This document shows, one piece after another, positions 33,910-44,063 of a stretch of 64,000 nt of DNA. Position 1 is the stretch's first letter. Each line of letters begins with the position of its first letter. Under the pieces are notes generated by a model that saw nothing but the letters and a program-made list of their open reading frames with translations, did not search any database and was not told where the DNA came from. Origin of the DNA: Triplophysa rosa. Lineage: Eukaryota; Chordata; Actinopteri; Cypriniformes; Nemacheilidae. The stretch is taken from assembly GCF_024868665.1 (NCBI RefSeq), contig NC_079890.1, positions 37,248,504-37,312,503 of the forward strand, in the 5' to 3' direction. A program made the translations under genes and the position numbers.

Positions 33910-35250
33910 ACAAGAATATAGAGTCCTAAATCTCACAAATGTCTCTGTTACTAGAGTCTGAGTTTCAGAAGAGATGTCAACAATGTCTCAAACTGACATG
34001 CCCGGTTCTACGAGGGTGCACCCTCAAACCAAAGGAAAAGCACCCTCAGATGAAATTATTAATAGCGTATATAGCGTATTATTAATAATGGAAACTACAA
34101 TTATCCAATAAAAGCATGATGCACACATAAACAACTTAGTTAATTAACACATAAACACAACCTTTCGAATTAAACTCTTAATTTCATTATGTCTGTATTC
34201 TTTTAATGGCGTTTTATTTGATTCATGTCTTCAGCGAGCGCATGTGAGCCTGTCTCTTTCATTGTTCACTGCCTGTTTGTAGCGTTCCACTCTGGAAGTC
34301 AACTCTGCTAGCTGTCTGGTAAAAAAATAAAAACATTTATCGTCCATGTTGTTCTAAAACAATGTAATTACGGACATCAGAAATTGGCTAAATAAAGCCC
34401 AAACAAGCAAGATGTTGGTCAAATCCCAGCGAGTGCCGCCGACGGCGCCGAGTGATCTAGGTGATGAAGAGCCTTACATGTGACATGCTTACAGAAATAC
34501 CCCAATCGACCATTTAGTGGTGGCTGTGGAAATATTCGTTCATTTAGCTCTTCGATTTGTATTTCTCTTCCATTTAGGTGCTGTGTCCGCTGCGAGCGAG
34601 TTATACACCCATTGTTTACATGGTTTTAAATTAAATTATTTTTGTTAAATCTCATCCCTAACGAAAATTGCTATTTTATGTATTGATTACTTATTGCAAA
34701 ACCATGGTTTTACAGTAACCATCATTTAACTATGGCTTTTAAATTTTCATAAGCGAGGTGATCTATTTCTTGGTAATGTGCCATTGTTTACGTTTTTTAT
34801 GAATTTTACAGATTATGTTCTTATTACTAAATCTAGGTGACATATTGTAGTATATGGATAATACCATGTTTGGTGGTAATATTTTTAGTTTATTATGATT
34901 GCAGGCTATTTACAACATAATATATTTAGATATTAGTGAGCACCTCACTATTTTCAAAAGCACCCTCAGTGATTTGGTTCTGGAACCGGGCCTGCAAACT
35001 GAGCTCAGATTTGTCAAGTCTGCAATCAAAAGGCAATATTATTGAAGATCTCAATATGAAGTCAAACCCAAATCCAGATTATTTGACCTCTACAATCGAC
35101 CTTCGTGCTCTTCGTGTCTCATTTTTTCTGTTTTCATTTCTCCCAAGCAATTTTAGGAGCAACATCTGAGACTAAGTTGATACACAACGGAGAACTCCAT
35201 CAAATCTCCTAAAATAGAACAACATCTGAACAATACAGTTTTCCTCTGGG
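33910..35250. repeat. Dispersed repeat family R, copy 3 (interrupted)
   Basis: The left part 33910-33996 ('AGAGATGTCAACAATGTCTC') and right part 35003-35250 ('TTTGTCAAGTCTGCAATCAA', 'ATTATTGAAGATCTCAATAT') align in order with the uninterrupted copy at 17555. The 998-bp hAT element fills the gap. Confidence 0.85.
33997..34994. mobile_element. Non-autonomous hAT transposon, 998 bp
   Basis: Termini are CATGCCCGGTTCTACGAGGG at the left and GGTTCTGGAACCGGGCCTG at the right, an inverted pair built on CAGGCCCGGTTC. A subterminal GCACCCTC word is repeated near both ends. The exact 8-bp duplication CAAACTGA flanks it (33989-33996 and 34995-35002), and the sister copy of the host repeat at 17555 has one CAAACTGA, confirming precise insertion. 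An 8-bp duplication with CAG-type ends is the hAT signature. No transposase frame is present; the element would have needed an enzyme in trans. Confidence 0.92.
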
Positions 35251-35400
35251 AAGCACAATCCAAATAATAACCAAGCAACAATTCAACCAAGCCAAAACCT
35301 TCCAAAAACTAATCAGGACACCTTGGCAACCACATAACAACGTTCTGGAAACTACCCACAGCATCCAAGCATCACATGATGTAAAACTGTGTTTTCTAAA
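35251..35400. repeat. Relic of 'CAACCA...AACAAC' minisatellite-like sequence
   Basis: Words such as 'CTTGGCAACCACATAACAAC', 'GGAAACTACCCACAGC' and 'CCAAGCATCAC' resemble the degenerate edges of the 52-bp array at 3731-4775. The shared source may be a fish repeat prone to tandem expansion. Confidence 0.4.
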
Positions 35401-35788
35401 TCTGCTCTGATGCCAACTGCATAACAAATGTAAAGCATATGGGTCGGCAGAGTTATTCAGCAGAGCAATTCTGAATATTAATAACATCATGATGCAATAA
35501 GAAACAAAGCCTGTCTATGTTGCAATATGCCTTCAAACTCAAGAAACAAGCAATAGTGAGAGTGGAGGCGCTGAACCTGACCGAGCGTATGTTCAGCCCT
35601 GGAGGTGTCAGAGAGGAAGTCTGAATGCCAGGAGGGGCCTCTACTGTCCAGTAGGAAGAGGAAGCCCACAGACACAGCTGGATCCGGCCGGAGGAAGCCT
35701 GGACACGGCACCTCAGCACTGTTTATTTTCCTCTGGGGAACCGACCGCTCACATGGGGACAGGATACACATGCACGCATTTACCTACG
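35401..35788. other. No gene recognised
   Basis: Opposing frames of 82-94 codons (35453-35853) across a GC-richer part have no domain. Confidence 0.5.
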
Positions 35789-36085
35789 CTGTAAAAAAAC
35801 ATATTTTTACAGAATTGTTCAGTTATTTTTTACAGATTTTCCACGTAAAATAAAACATTACTGTTTTTTTTACAGATTTTTGCGTATTTTTTAAATACGG
35901 TTAAATACCACAAATTTACAAGAATAATGGTAAAAGCGTGTCATTTTTCAGGGAAAACCATAATTTTACAGTTTATTTTTGGCGCCCCAGCAACAAGATT
36001 ACATAAAAAGATTTTATATCCTGTAATTTTACCTAAAAATTTTATTGCTCCAGCTGATTTTGTCGCTCCGTTTTTTTACGGATTT
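35789..36085. mobile_element. 'CTGTAAAAAAA' fish MITE
   Basis: Begins 'GCTGTAAAAAAACATATTTT' and repeats 'TTTTTTACAGATTTT', 'ATAATTTTACAGTTT' and 'CCTGTAATTTTACC' before ending near 'GTTTTTTTACGG'. These TTTACAG/CTGTAAA words characterise a palindromic teleost repeat. Confidence 0.65.
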
Positions 36086-36295
36086 TTTGGAGAGTCTAGA
36101 AATCTAGGTGAGGGCATATCAAAGACTTGTCATAAAGTTTTTAAGCTAATTTGAATCACTAAATGTTAACCCAAACCCTAACTTCAAGAAAGACCATTAC
36201 AAAAAACATTATTTACTTTTACATCCATTTTACATCCCTATAAGTGTGAAAAGTACAGAAAAAGTTCACTAAAATTAAACAATAAGTATACTGTA

Positions 36296-36660
36296 TAACA
36301 TGACATTTATTCATTTGGCAGACGCTTTTATCCAAAGTGACTTACAAGTAGGAGAGCATATAAGCTTTTTGTCAACACGCTAAACAGTACCGTTAGTTTA
36401 CAAGGCCATGCTACTATAGGAGGATTAAAGCTGAAGTAAGCAAGGAAGAGAATGAAAAAGATTAATTTGTTTTAGACACAAGACAGTTATTGGTTAGTCA
36501 AATAAATGCGGAACAGGTATGTTTTGAGCTGTTTTTTGAAAGTTGTGAAGGATGCTGCAGCTTGGGTGGAGGCTGGCAGTTCATTCCACCACATGAGAAC
36601 CGAATGAGTAAAGGTTCTTGCAAGCGATTTGGTGCCTCACTGTGATGGAACAACCAGGCG
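36296..36660 (-). mobile_element. Second LINE: C-terminal coding end, 3' UTR and tail
   Basis: Read on the minus strand from about 36655, a frame contains GTKSLARTFTHSVLMWWNEL and then PAS-QAAASFTTFKKQLKTYLF, which matches the C-terminal pattern of L2/CR1-like LINEs ('WNELP...FKK.LKT.LF') and ends in a stop near 36485. A short 3' UTR and the tail with GTCTGCCAAATGAATAAATG on that strand follow. It is heavily 5'-truncated and differs in sequence from the 27727 LINE. Confidence 0.78.
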
Positions 36661-37052
36661 TCGCTCACTTTTAAAATTTAATGATTTAAATTGAAATCGT
36701 ATAAAACAAGGGTCTAAATATTATTTGAAAGGCTTAAAAAAATTATGTTGGCCTAGCAATAAACTGAGGCACTGAAACTATTACTGGAAACAAATCAAAA
36801 CTAAACTAAAACTGAATTAAAAATCAATTACATTTATTGAATGTATTAAAATAAAAATATATTTACAAATAAATAAATGACAAAGGCATTTAAATAGCTA
36901 TGAAAAAAACCTAAAAAATATTAAAATTAGCCTACAATAAAGCAAAAGTAAAAACTTTCCTCATGGAGACCACAGAGCTCAGATGACGACTGTTAAGTAC
37001 TTAATTTCTAGATAAAACTTTTGAAAAAGTTACATGCTCTCTCATTCTCTCA
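36661..37052. other. A-rich stretch, possible repeat
   Basis: Long A-rich sequence at 36770-36960; its complement resembles the T-rich repeat at 7288. No gene. Confidence 0.4.
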
Positions 37053-37097
37053 GTCACTTTGGATAAAAGTGTCTGTTAAATGAATAAATGTGAATGT
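37053..37097 (+). mobile_element. Isolated SINE/LINE tail
   Basis: 'CACTTTGGATAAAAGTGTCT' followed by GTTAAATGAATAAATGTGAA is the common 3' tail without a body, in the opposite orientation to the tail at 36296. Confidence 0.8.
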
Positions 37098-37398
37098 AGA
37101 TAAGGCGTACTTGAAACATGCTACAGTACAGCGGCATTTGCATTGAGTAATTTAATTTCACCACAAACATTCGATTGCATTACCCTCCAAAATAATACTT
37201 CGGAATAGTAACGTAGAACAGCTACTCAAGTGCTTTACATCCCTCATGGGAGTTTTTGTCAGATTTAGCAAACTTGTAAAGATAACGTTGTCCCCAACGT
37301 ATAATTATGTAAACCGATGCGCACACATGTTGCCCACTTGAGTACAGTATCAGCCCACACGGAGGCTAACCTCACAGCCACCCCACCACCCTTTCCTT

Positions 37399-37423
37399 GA
37401 GAGAGAGAGAGAGAGAGAGAGAG
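37399..37423. repeat. (GA)n microsatellite
   Basis: About twelve GA dinucleotides just upstream of the candidate exon at 37430. Confidence 0.95.
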
Positions 37424-37429
37424 GGGAAG

Positions 37430-37952
37430 GGAGGATCATGCGCTCACTACATGCTGTCAGCCGTCACAGAGATGTCACTGTTAACCCAGAAACCCATACA
37501 TTTTGAAGAAGAACAGCAGCATTTTAAAGACTCCCTAAACTAAAGGAAAAGGAAACGATTTGTGGCAAGCGTTCCAAAAAAGCGGATCCAGCAGATCGTT
37601 AGGTCAGATCTTTCCGGCATAGTCTTCTCAGCGGGTTGTGTGTGGGTTTCTGAAAGAGGAAATCTTACCTGTATCCCAACAAGCAAGTGACGATCTCTCA
37701 GGCTTCCGGGAATATCAAGGTGTGTATTTGTAGAACTCTGTTAGCAGATGCATTGGGATGAGATGACTGGCGAGGTCCATGTGAAGAGACCCAACAGGTC
37801 AGGTGTGAGGAGATCCACCTCGACCACTTCATTCTACCCCACCGCTCTGAGTGCAACCAGAGTACCAACCGTCACGCTGACCAGCCGGAGGATGATCACA
37901 GAAAAACGACCATTTCATCGATTAGCCCAGCATGCCAAGAGACAAGCCCCAG
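37430..37952 (+). other. Candidate 5' exon with start codon
   Basis: Repeat-free sequence ends in a consensus donor CAG|GTGAGT at 37952/37953. An ATG at 37932, with A at -3, gives MPRDKPQ exactly to the donor in phase 0, so translation could begin here. A longer frame from 37748 (HVKRPNRSGVRRSTSTTSFY then PTALSATR...) runs into the same donor in phase 1 and could be the coding frame or an upstream frame. Alternative donor-like sites lie at about 37719 and 37797. I recognise no protein family. A brain or developmental gene with a long first intron would fit, but this is inference. Confidence 0.35.
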
Positions 37953-38394
37953 GTGAGTAGGATTTGGACACTTTTATTGTACATAAAAATGTCATTGTGT
38001 TAGGTATATGGCTAGTTGACAACCATACGTGTGTCCCATAGTGTGACATAGCAAAAATGTTGAAAATAATCTCGAAATTATTTTTTATATTTATATTTTC
38101 ATATTAGAATATAAATCTCTCTTATGCTAGTTTTTATCTACATTTTTTGCTGTCACGCCATAAGACACATTTACGCATTTATTTGTCAACTTCCCACATG
38201 ACAAACTGTAAAAGCAAAACTATCATTTACAATTACTTTAAATTGGCTGACGTCAAAGTGGTAAAGGTGACGTATGATAACAAGCTCACACAGGTGTCCT
38301 AGCAGAGCAGCATCAGGTGTAGTTTATTAAATGAGCCATGTTTTACAATAGTAAAAGTGTAGTAGGAATGTTTTCCTACACTGTTGACCATTTG
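37953..38394. other. No gene; CRE at 38248-38255
   Basis: AT-rich DNA downstream of the candidate donor. It contains TGACGTCA at 38248-38255 followed 20 bp later by GTGACGTATG, a CRE-like pair. Confidence 0.45.
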
Positions 38395-38530
38395 TATGAC
38401 CACAGTTTCACTATAAATACCAGGGTAAAACTATCTCTACTTTAACAAAACCATGGTTAATTTCTGGTTACCATGGTTTAACCATAGTACCCATGGTTTT
38501 AATGGTAGCAAAACCATGGTTAATGTTCGT
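38395..38530. repeat. 'ACCATGGTT' palindromic repeat
   Basis: Repeated AACCATGGTTAA, TACCATGGTTTAACCATAGT and ACCCATGGTTTTAATGG units; short self-complementary dispersed sequence. Confidence 0.6.
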
Positions 38531-38756
38531 AAGTGACATTTTGAAGTATATCTATTGTTTTGTCATTGAAAACGTTGTACTTGCTTGAGAAACCTTTCTT
38601 TGGAATGCAAGCCACCTGCTTTGGAATTTTATTCATCCATATGTCCTAAAGTATGGATAAGTGTCCACGTTGCAGCAAATGGTTTTGGTTTTTAGTCTGG
38701 TTTTCACTCATCATGCCGTGTTTCTTTTGTATAATAGCTGATCACGTTGCAAACCA

Positions 38757-39018
38757 CACTCTTATAAATGTGCTTCACGATGACACAGAAGAACCATTTT
38801 TGTCTAAATGGTTCCATAAAGAACCTTTAACATCCGAAGAACGTTTCTGTTTCCCAAAAGGTTCTTTGCCTCGAAAAAGGTTCTTCAGATTATAAAAGCT
38901 AAGAAAGGGAGGATTCTACAAAGAACCAAAACCTTTGACTGAATGTTTCTTATCGGAACCAAAAATAGCTCTTCGATGGCTGTGAAGAACCTTTTAAGCA
39001 CCTTTATTTTTAAGAGTG
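38757..39018. mobile_element. 'GGTTCTTC' palindromic MITE
   Basis: Ends CACTCTTATAAATGTGCTTC and AAGCACCTTTATTTTTAAGA plus GTG form inverted repeats. The interior alternates 'AAGAACCATTTTTG' and 'AAAGGTTCTTTGCC' words in both orientations. This is a highly recognisable teleost foldback MITE. The minus/plus frame 38653-38895 runs through it and is spurious. Confidence 0.88.
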
Positions 39019-39065
39019 CATGAAAGCTATCAAAATGACATGCAAATCATAAAACATGAAACATA

Positions 39066-39274
39066 GGGTCAGTTGTGGCCTCGTGGTTAGAGAGTTGGAC
39101 TCGTAGCCAGAAGGTCGCTGGTTCAATTCTCAGTGCCACCAGGAAATGACTGAAGTGCCCTTGAGCAAGGCACCTTACCCCCATTTGCTCTGCAGTGATA
39201 ACTGCCCACTGCACCCTACTTGTAAGTCGCTTTGGATAAAAGTGTCTGCCAAATGAATAAATGTAAATGTAAAT
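39066..39274 (+). mobile_element. tRNA-derived SINE, full length
   Basis: The tRNA-like 5' part GTGGCCTCGTGGTTAGAGAG (A box) and GGTCGCTGGTTCAATTCTCA (B box) is followed by 'CCCTTGAGCAAGGCACCTTA' and the tail CTTGTAAGTCGCTTTGGATA, ending in (TGTAAA)n. The body differs from the 24003/31857 family, so two SINE families share one tail. I recall related zebrafish elements as HE1; the name is tentative. Confidence 0.9.
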
Positions 39275-40573
39275 AAAACCGGCAAAAAACCACTCAAGTC
39301 CAGCCGAAGATTCAATGCTAAAGTGGCAATTTTAAGCTACACTTTGTAGCCTTGAGTTTAGCTCGCGTCCAGCCATAAATACTGTGTACAACATCGCACA
39401 CTACCAGCAATAATGAGCCGTGTGCGTGTTTCTCTGATAAGCACAGCATCATTAGGCTTAGCCATAAACATTTCTGTAACTCGGTGATAAAATGGCCGAG
39501 GCAAGGTGTTAAACGTCCCGAAGGCTCTGGAGCTCAAACACCGTCAGCTTGTAAACAGCACTGCTTTGTTTCATGCTACCTGTCCAGGTGTGTGTATGTA
39601 CAGAAGGAGAAGGGTCTGACGGGAGATGTAGTGAAGGGTTAGGTAATGAAGAAGCCTTTCATGTTGGCCGATATAGAAGTGAATGCGCTCACAGATGTAG
39701 CGCGACTCGGGCACAACTGCAGCGTACGATAACCGCTTGTGTCCTCTCTCTACATCTTATCACATGCGGCATACACACCGGACTGCAGTTAGAAACAGCC
39801 ACCCACATGTACAACAAAATGGGATTCCTGAACGAATAAAAAGAGAGAAAATGATCAGAACAAAGTGCCGTTTCTTTGCTATCGCAGCCAGCAGAGAGCT
39901 TAGCTACACTTATCCACAGTTATTTGAAGATGTAGTTTGGATGATATTTTGGAGTCTCGGCACTGAATGCATGATCGTGTTCGAGGGGAAAATGGGAACT
40001 CATCTGTCCTGAAGTTTTTACCAGCCATAACAAAGACTAAATCAATATGTCCTCCAGTGATAATAACTCTGACTGAAATCCTGAAATGTGGTGCCGTACG
40101 GACACTCGTAGAAATGTTTCATTGGGTGTTAATGATGCTGCAAAACATTAACATCGGTAGAAGCCAGAGAGAGACAGAAAAGATCGTTTCAAGACATGTT
40201 GATTATACACGTACATAAAACCACGGTTCACAAAATTAACCAAATGAAGAGTTCTTTTAGTATTTTATTTGACATCTTTCACCAAGATTACAAAACACAG
40301 ATGTTTCGGCTCAAAACCTTTCGGTGCACTTCTTCTTTAACGCACTGAAGAAGACTTGAGACCAAAATGTCTGCTTCGTCTTCCTGGTAAAATAAAATAA
40401 AATGCTTATCATGCCAATCAGGAATTAATGTACGTATCAAACAGAAATACACACCAAAACAAACTGACAAAAGCGCACTGTGCAAATGGCTTTGTGGGAT
40501 TACATACAATCTGTACAGTCATGGCCAAAAGTGATGTCTCACTTCGTAAAATTACTTTTTATCCAAAGTTGTA
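39275..40573. other. No gene recognised
   Basis: Several plus frames of 80-90 codons (39573-40218) follow one another in different phases with no domain. Positions 39360-39500 look unique and moderately GC-rich. Positions 40290-40345 carry an imperfect inverted pair (AAAACCTTTCGGTGCACTTC / CACTGAAGAAGACTTGAG). Confidence 0.45.
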
Positions 40574-40920
40574 TTAAAAGTCCAGTGTATGAAATTAAGC
40601 GGCATCTGGCGGTGAACTCCACCCCTTCCTTTCGAAGCACTACGATGGCTGACACAGGACTAAAATGCTGTGACATTTTCGCTTCTTTGCTGAAGGAGAT
40701 AACGTATTTACAAAACGCGTTCTGTAGAGTACTGCAGGAACACATGATGAATTCCATGTAAGGGGACCCGCGGTGTATGTAGATAAACAAAACTCATTAA
40801 AACTCAGGTAATAAACACATAACGCTTCATTATATAAGATCTCTGAAGACATAGTTATGTATATTATATTGCATTTCTGTCAATAGATGCTCCAAAAAAA
40901 CTACATATTGGACCTTTAAA
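40574..40920 (+). mobile_element. 'GGTCCAGTGT' MITE, copy 2
   Basis: Ends TTAAAAGTCCAGTGTATGAA and TACATATTGGACCTTTAAAA. The internal 'GGGGACCCGCGGTGTATGTA' and 'CTGTCAATAGATGCTCC' match 12647-12955 in the same orientation. Confidence 0.88.
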
Positions 40921-41187
40921 ACTTTGTATTCATGTTGCGTAGTTGAGCTTGGAGTGTAAACTCAATCTCAGCTTTGAGAAAAATGTAGGGCGTCTCAGAA
41001 AAAAATGACACACAACACAAGAGCAAATCTTATTGACAAAAGAGAATCAACAAAATATTAATAACTGATAAAACTACTTAATGTTTGTTTTGTTTACGGT
41101 GACCTTTTTGTTTTTCTATGCACTTTTTTGTATTTAAACAAAACCATATCATATAACAAACCAATCTGGACATCCCTCTTGACATCA
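40921..41187. other. No gene recognised
   Basis: AT-rich unique sequence. Confidence 0.55.
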
Positions 41188-41339
41188 TTACATTTACATT
41201 TATGCATTTAGCAGACGCAAAGCGAGTAACATTACATTATCCTATACATTTATACATAGGCATGTGCAATCTCCTGGTATTGAACCCACAACCTTGCGTT
41301 GTTAACGCAATGCTCTTACCACTAAGCTACAGGAAAGCT
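41188..41339 (-). mobile_element. tRNA-derived SINE
   Basis: On the minus strand: CCTGTAGCTTAGTGGTAAGA (A box), GCAAGGTTGTGGGTTCAATA (B box), short body and a tail with CGTCTGCTAAATGCATAAAT. The tail has lost the usual 'TTTTATCCAAAG' segment. Confidence 0.88.
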
Positions 41340-41748
41340 ATTTTGGCACTTTTGGCAACAGCTATATATTGCATTTAATACCAAAACGTATTTTATAAAG
41401 TAGGTAAAATCAAATAATAAATTATATTATTAGATGCCTGTGAGAACTGTCTACACATAGAGTTGTTTCACCTTACTTAGGGTTAACTACAAAGAAGTAT
41501 CACGCGGTAATAAATAGTTTGTTAACCCATGTTTGGGTAAAATATGCTACTGTTGGTTTAATATTAACCTAGAAAATGTCCAGATCTCACCCAAACACAA
41601 GTTTAAACCCAGTATGTGTTCGTAAACATCATGATGGTAATACCATGGTATTCTTTAAATAGCCTTTGAGTGTTATAAAAACATCATGCAATACAACATA
41701 GAAAATAATGTGAAATTACGACACCACACTGTACTTCTTACAACAACA
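41340..41748. other. No gene; relic of 'Tgggtta' sequence
   Basis: Positions 41515-41610 contain 'GTTAACCCATGTTTGGGTAA' and 'TTTAAACCCAGTATGTG', degenerate relatives of the MITE at 16919. Confidence 0.45.
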
Positions 41749-42543
41749 CACTGTAAAAAACGTTGCTGTAGTTTTGCAGCAGGTTTGCCAGTAACTTACT
41801 GTAGATTTAATTTACAATTTTGTTTTAAACACCTCACCTATTTCTTATATTTTCTTTCATGAAACAAGACAAAATATCTTAGGTCACTTTTCTTGTTACG
41901 TAAATGTATCGTGACTTAAGACGTTTTAAATATTTTGACTAGAAAACAAGACAAAAATGCTTAGGAAGAATGTAATTTGCTAATTAAAGAAAGTGTTGCT
42001 GTGCTAATGCCAGTAATGAGACCAGAGTCTTCATGCTCATTTTGAATCTCAAAAGTCAAAGTGTTTTAATTGTGGTTAAAGTAAAGTTGAACTCAAATTG
42101 AAAACAGTACTAATAGGAAAGTAATTAAATCACTGTAATTTTACAGTTTACGCTGTAAAACTTTGCTGTAAATTCTGCAGCAGTTTTGCCTGTAACTTAC
42201 TGTAATTTGATAACTACTTAACATTTTCCTATTAGTACTGTTAACTGTTTAAATTAAACTTTACTTTAATCAGAATTAAAAAACTTTAACTTTTGATATT
42301 CAAAATGAGCAAGAAGAGACTCATTATGGTCTCGTGGTCTCATTACTGGGATTACACTGCAAAAAAACTTCGTAAATTACGATACATTTACATAACAAGA
42401 AAAGTAACCTAAATATATTTAGTCTTGTTTAATGAAAGAAAATATAAGAACTAGGTTAGTTTATGTTTAAAACAAAATGGAAAATAAATCTACAGTAAGT
42501 TACTGGCAAACCAGCTGCAAAACTACAGCAAAGTTTTACAGTG
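41749..42543. mobile_element. 795-bp long-inverted-repeat element
   Basis: The outer ends CACTGTAAAAAACGTTGCTG and GCAAAGTTTTACAGTG are continuous with arms of some 380 bp each. Pairs include 'CAGGTTTGCCAGTAACTTAC' with 'GTAAGTTACTGGCAAACC', 'TCTTATATTTTCTTTCAT' with 'GAAAGAAAATATAAGA', and 'ACAGTACTAATAGGAAA' with 'TTTCCTATTAGTACTGT'. A central segment (42143-42210) carries a further diverged copy of the terminal sequence in direct orientation to the left arm. No coding frame. It could form a very large hairpin, and its termini resemble the CTGTAAAA repeats at 35789 and 52750. Confidence 0.92.
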
Positions 42544-43029
42544 CACTTACTGTAAAGAATATACTATATAGATGTGTATATATGCAAGCACGCTGCACAG
42601 CATTTATTGGACTGGAGAAGAGGAAGAGAAATGGAGACAAAACAAGAGAGAGAAAGAGAGAGAGAGAGAACAGTCATCCTCCCTATTTCCTCTACACCAG
42701 CGTTGTGGTCTCTATGAAGAACAGATGTTCACAACTTGATACTGCACATCAACCCCCTCTGCCTGCTATCTTCAGTCCCAGCCTGCCAACTGCCTGAACA
42801 CACACACAAACCCAAAGTCAGGGTTTAACTATCAGCACACGCACACCTGCGAGGGCACATCCACGCACAGATGTGCAAATGAAAACACAACCATTTCTAG
42901 ATTTCACACCATCGCAAGTGTGAAGAGGTCACAAGTAGGAAATGCAGTCGCTTTAATATTTCAGTTGTTTCTCCTAGACAGCAGTGGCACTGAACGGAGA
43001 GAGATCGGAAAATTTGGCTTACTGTAAGT
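42544..43029. other. No gene; short (GA)n at 42649-42669
   Basis: Includes a (GA)n run. The plus frame 42477-42797 begins inside the inverted-repeat element and crosses the GA run, so it is spurious. Confidence 0.5.
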
Positions 43030-43290
43030 CTGCTGCCTCTCTTCGTTTTGTTACAGAGGGAAAAAACTCAAGAATCACAAATGTGTCTCCCGCAGTTTCA
43101 GAAGAACTGTGCTCAGATTTGCAAAAATATCAAAGTCTGCTATGAAGAGTCAAATACTTGCAACATCAAGTTATCTGAACTATTCCATCCACATTTATTT
43201 AAAGTACTACATCCTATTGTATGTCAACATACATATTTTTCTCTCGTTGGATTTTAAAAGAAACACCTGAAGCAGATAAAACATTTTGAA
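43030..43290. repeat. Dispersed repeat family R, copy 4 (diverged)
   Basis: Keeps 'GAATCACAAATGTGTCTCC', 'GCAGTTTCAGAAGAACTGTG' and 'GTGCTCAGATTTGCAAAAAT' in family order; the most diverged of the four. Confidence 0.55.
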
Positions 43291-43326
43291 TCGAGAAATA
43301 ATAGAGACTTAAGAGAATGTTTACAA

Positions 43327-43621
43327 TTAAAGGGATAGTTCACCCAAAAGTGAAAATTCTGTCATCATTTACTCATCCAAATGCATTTCTATGTTCTGCT
43401 GAACACAAAGGAAGATATTTGGAAGAATGCCAGTAACCAAACAGATCTCATACCCCATTGACTCCCGTAGTGGGGAAAAGAAATACTATGGGAGCCTTTG
43501 GTTGCTGTCATTCTTCCAAATATCTTTCGCTGTGTTCAGCAGAACAAAGACATTTATGTTTGGAACAATCCGAGAGTGAGTAAATGATGAATATTCATTT
43601 TTGGGAGAACTATCCCTTTAA
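43327..43621. mobile_element. Angel-like MITE, best-preserved copy
   Basis: Termini TTAAAGGGATAGTTCACCCA and TTGGGAGAACTATCCCTTTA plus A. The two arms match over most of their length: 'GAAGATATTTGGAAGAATGC' with 'CATTCTTCCAAATATCTTTC', and 'GTTCTGCTGAACACA' with 'TGTGTTCAGCAGAAC'. The centre is 'CCATTGACTCCCGTAGTGGG'. Confidence 0.95.
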
Positions 43622-43959
43622 GATTTTCACGGCTCAAGACCCAAGGTTTAATGCTAAATCACTGTTATAGGATGAAAATAATAATTTCTTAATCCCAGGA
43701 GTGTCAGGAGAACACAACTAACATGAAAAATCAAATAGAAATGACAAAACAGAAATTGAATGTCATTCTGTTGTGTGAGAAACTCAGAACACATATTTCC
43801 ACGTCACTTTACTCGGACTTTAAATATCGCTATAAATATTGTACCGCATGTATTACACTGAGGTATTATCGCGCCGTGAGATTGAGATATCGTGACATAT
43901 AATTTCTATTATTTTTGCAAATATTCTTTATTCTTACATTTATTATATATATATACTGT
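43622..43959. other. No gene recognised
   Basis: AT-rich unique sequence. Confidence 0.55.
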
Positions 43960-44063
43960 ACATATTTATTTATTGTGTATGCTAAACTGATTTGTCTGTA
44001 AAGCTGCTTGTGCAAAATGCACATTGTGCAAAAGGGCTACAGAAATGAAATGCAATTGAATTT
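43960..44063 (+). mobile_element. L2-clade LINE 3'-end fragment
   Basis: 'CTGTAAAGCTGCTTGTGCAA' and 'ATGCACATTGTGCAAAAGGG' followed by GAAATGAAATGCAATTGAAT correspond to the 3' end of the LINE at 27727 in the opposite orientation. It is only about 100 bp long. Confidence 0.8.

Noticed and set aside
37932..37952. MPRDKPQ as the short first-exon peptide of a zinc-finger gene of the SALL/BCL11/TSHZ type
   Set aside because: Those start with an RRKQ-type motif which is absent here; the resemblance is only in being a short basic start.
38653..38895. 80-codon frame with hydrophobic start
   Set aside because: The second half translates the GGTTCTTC MITE; the hydrophobic part is AT-composition driven.
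39066..39150. tRNA gene
   Set aside because: A and B boxes are present but there is no acceptor-stem pairing, and a SINE body and tail follow; same for 24003, 31857, 41188 and 51925.
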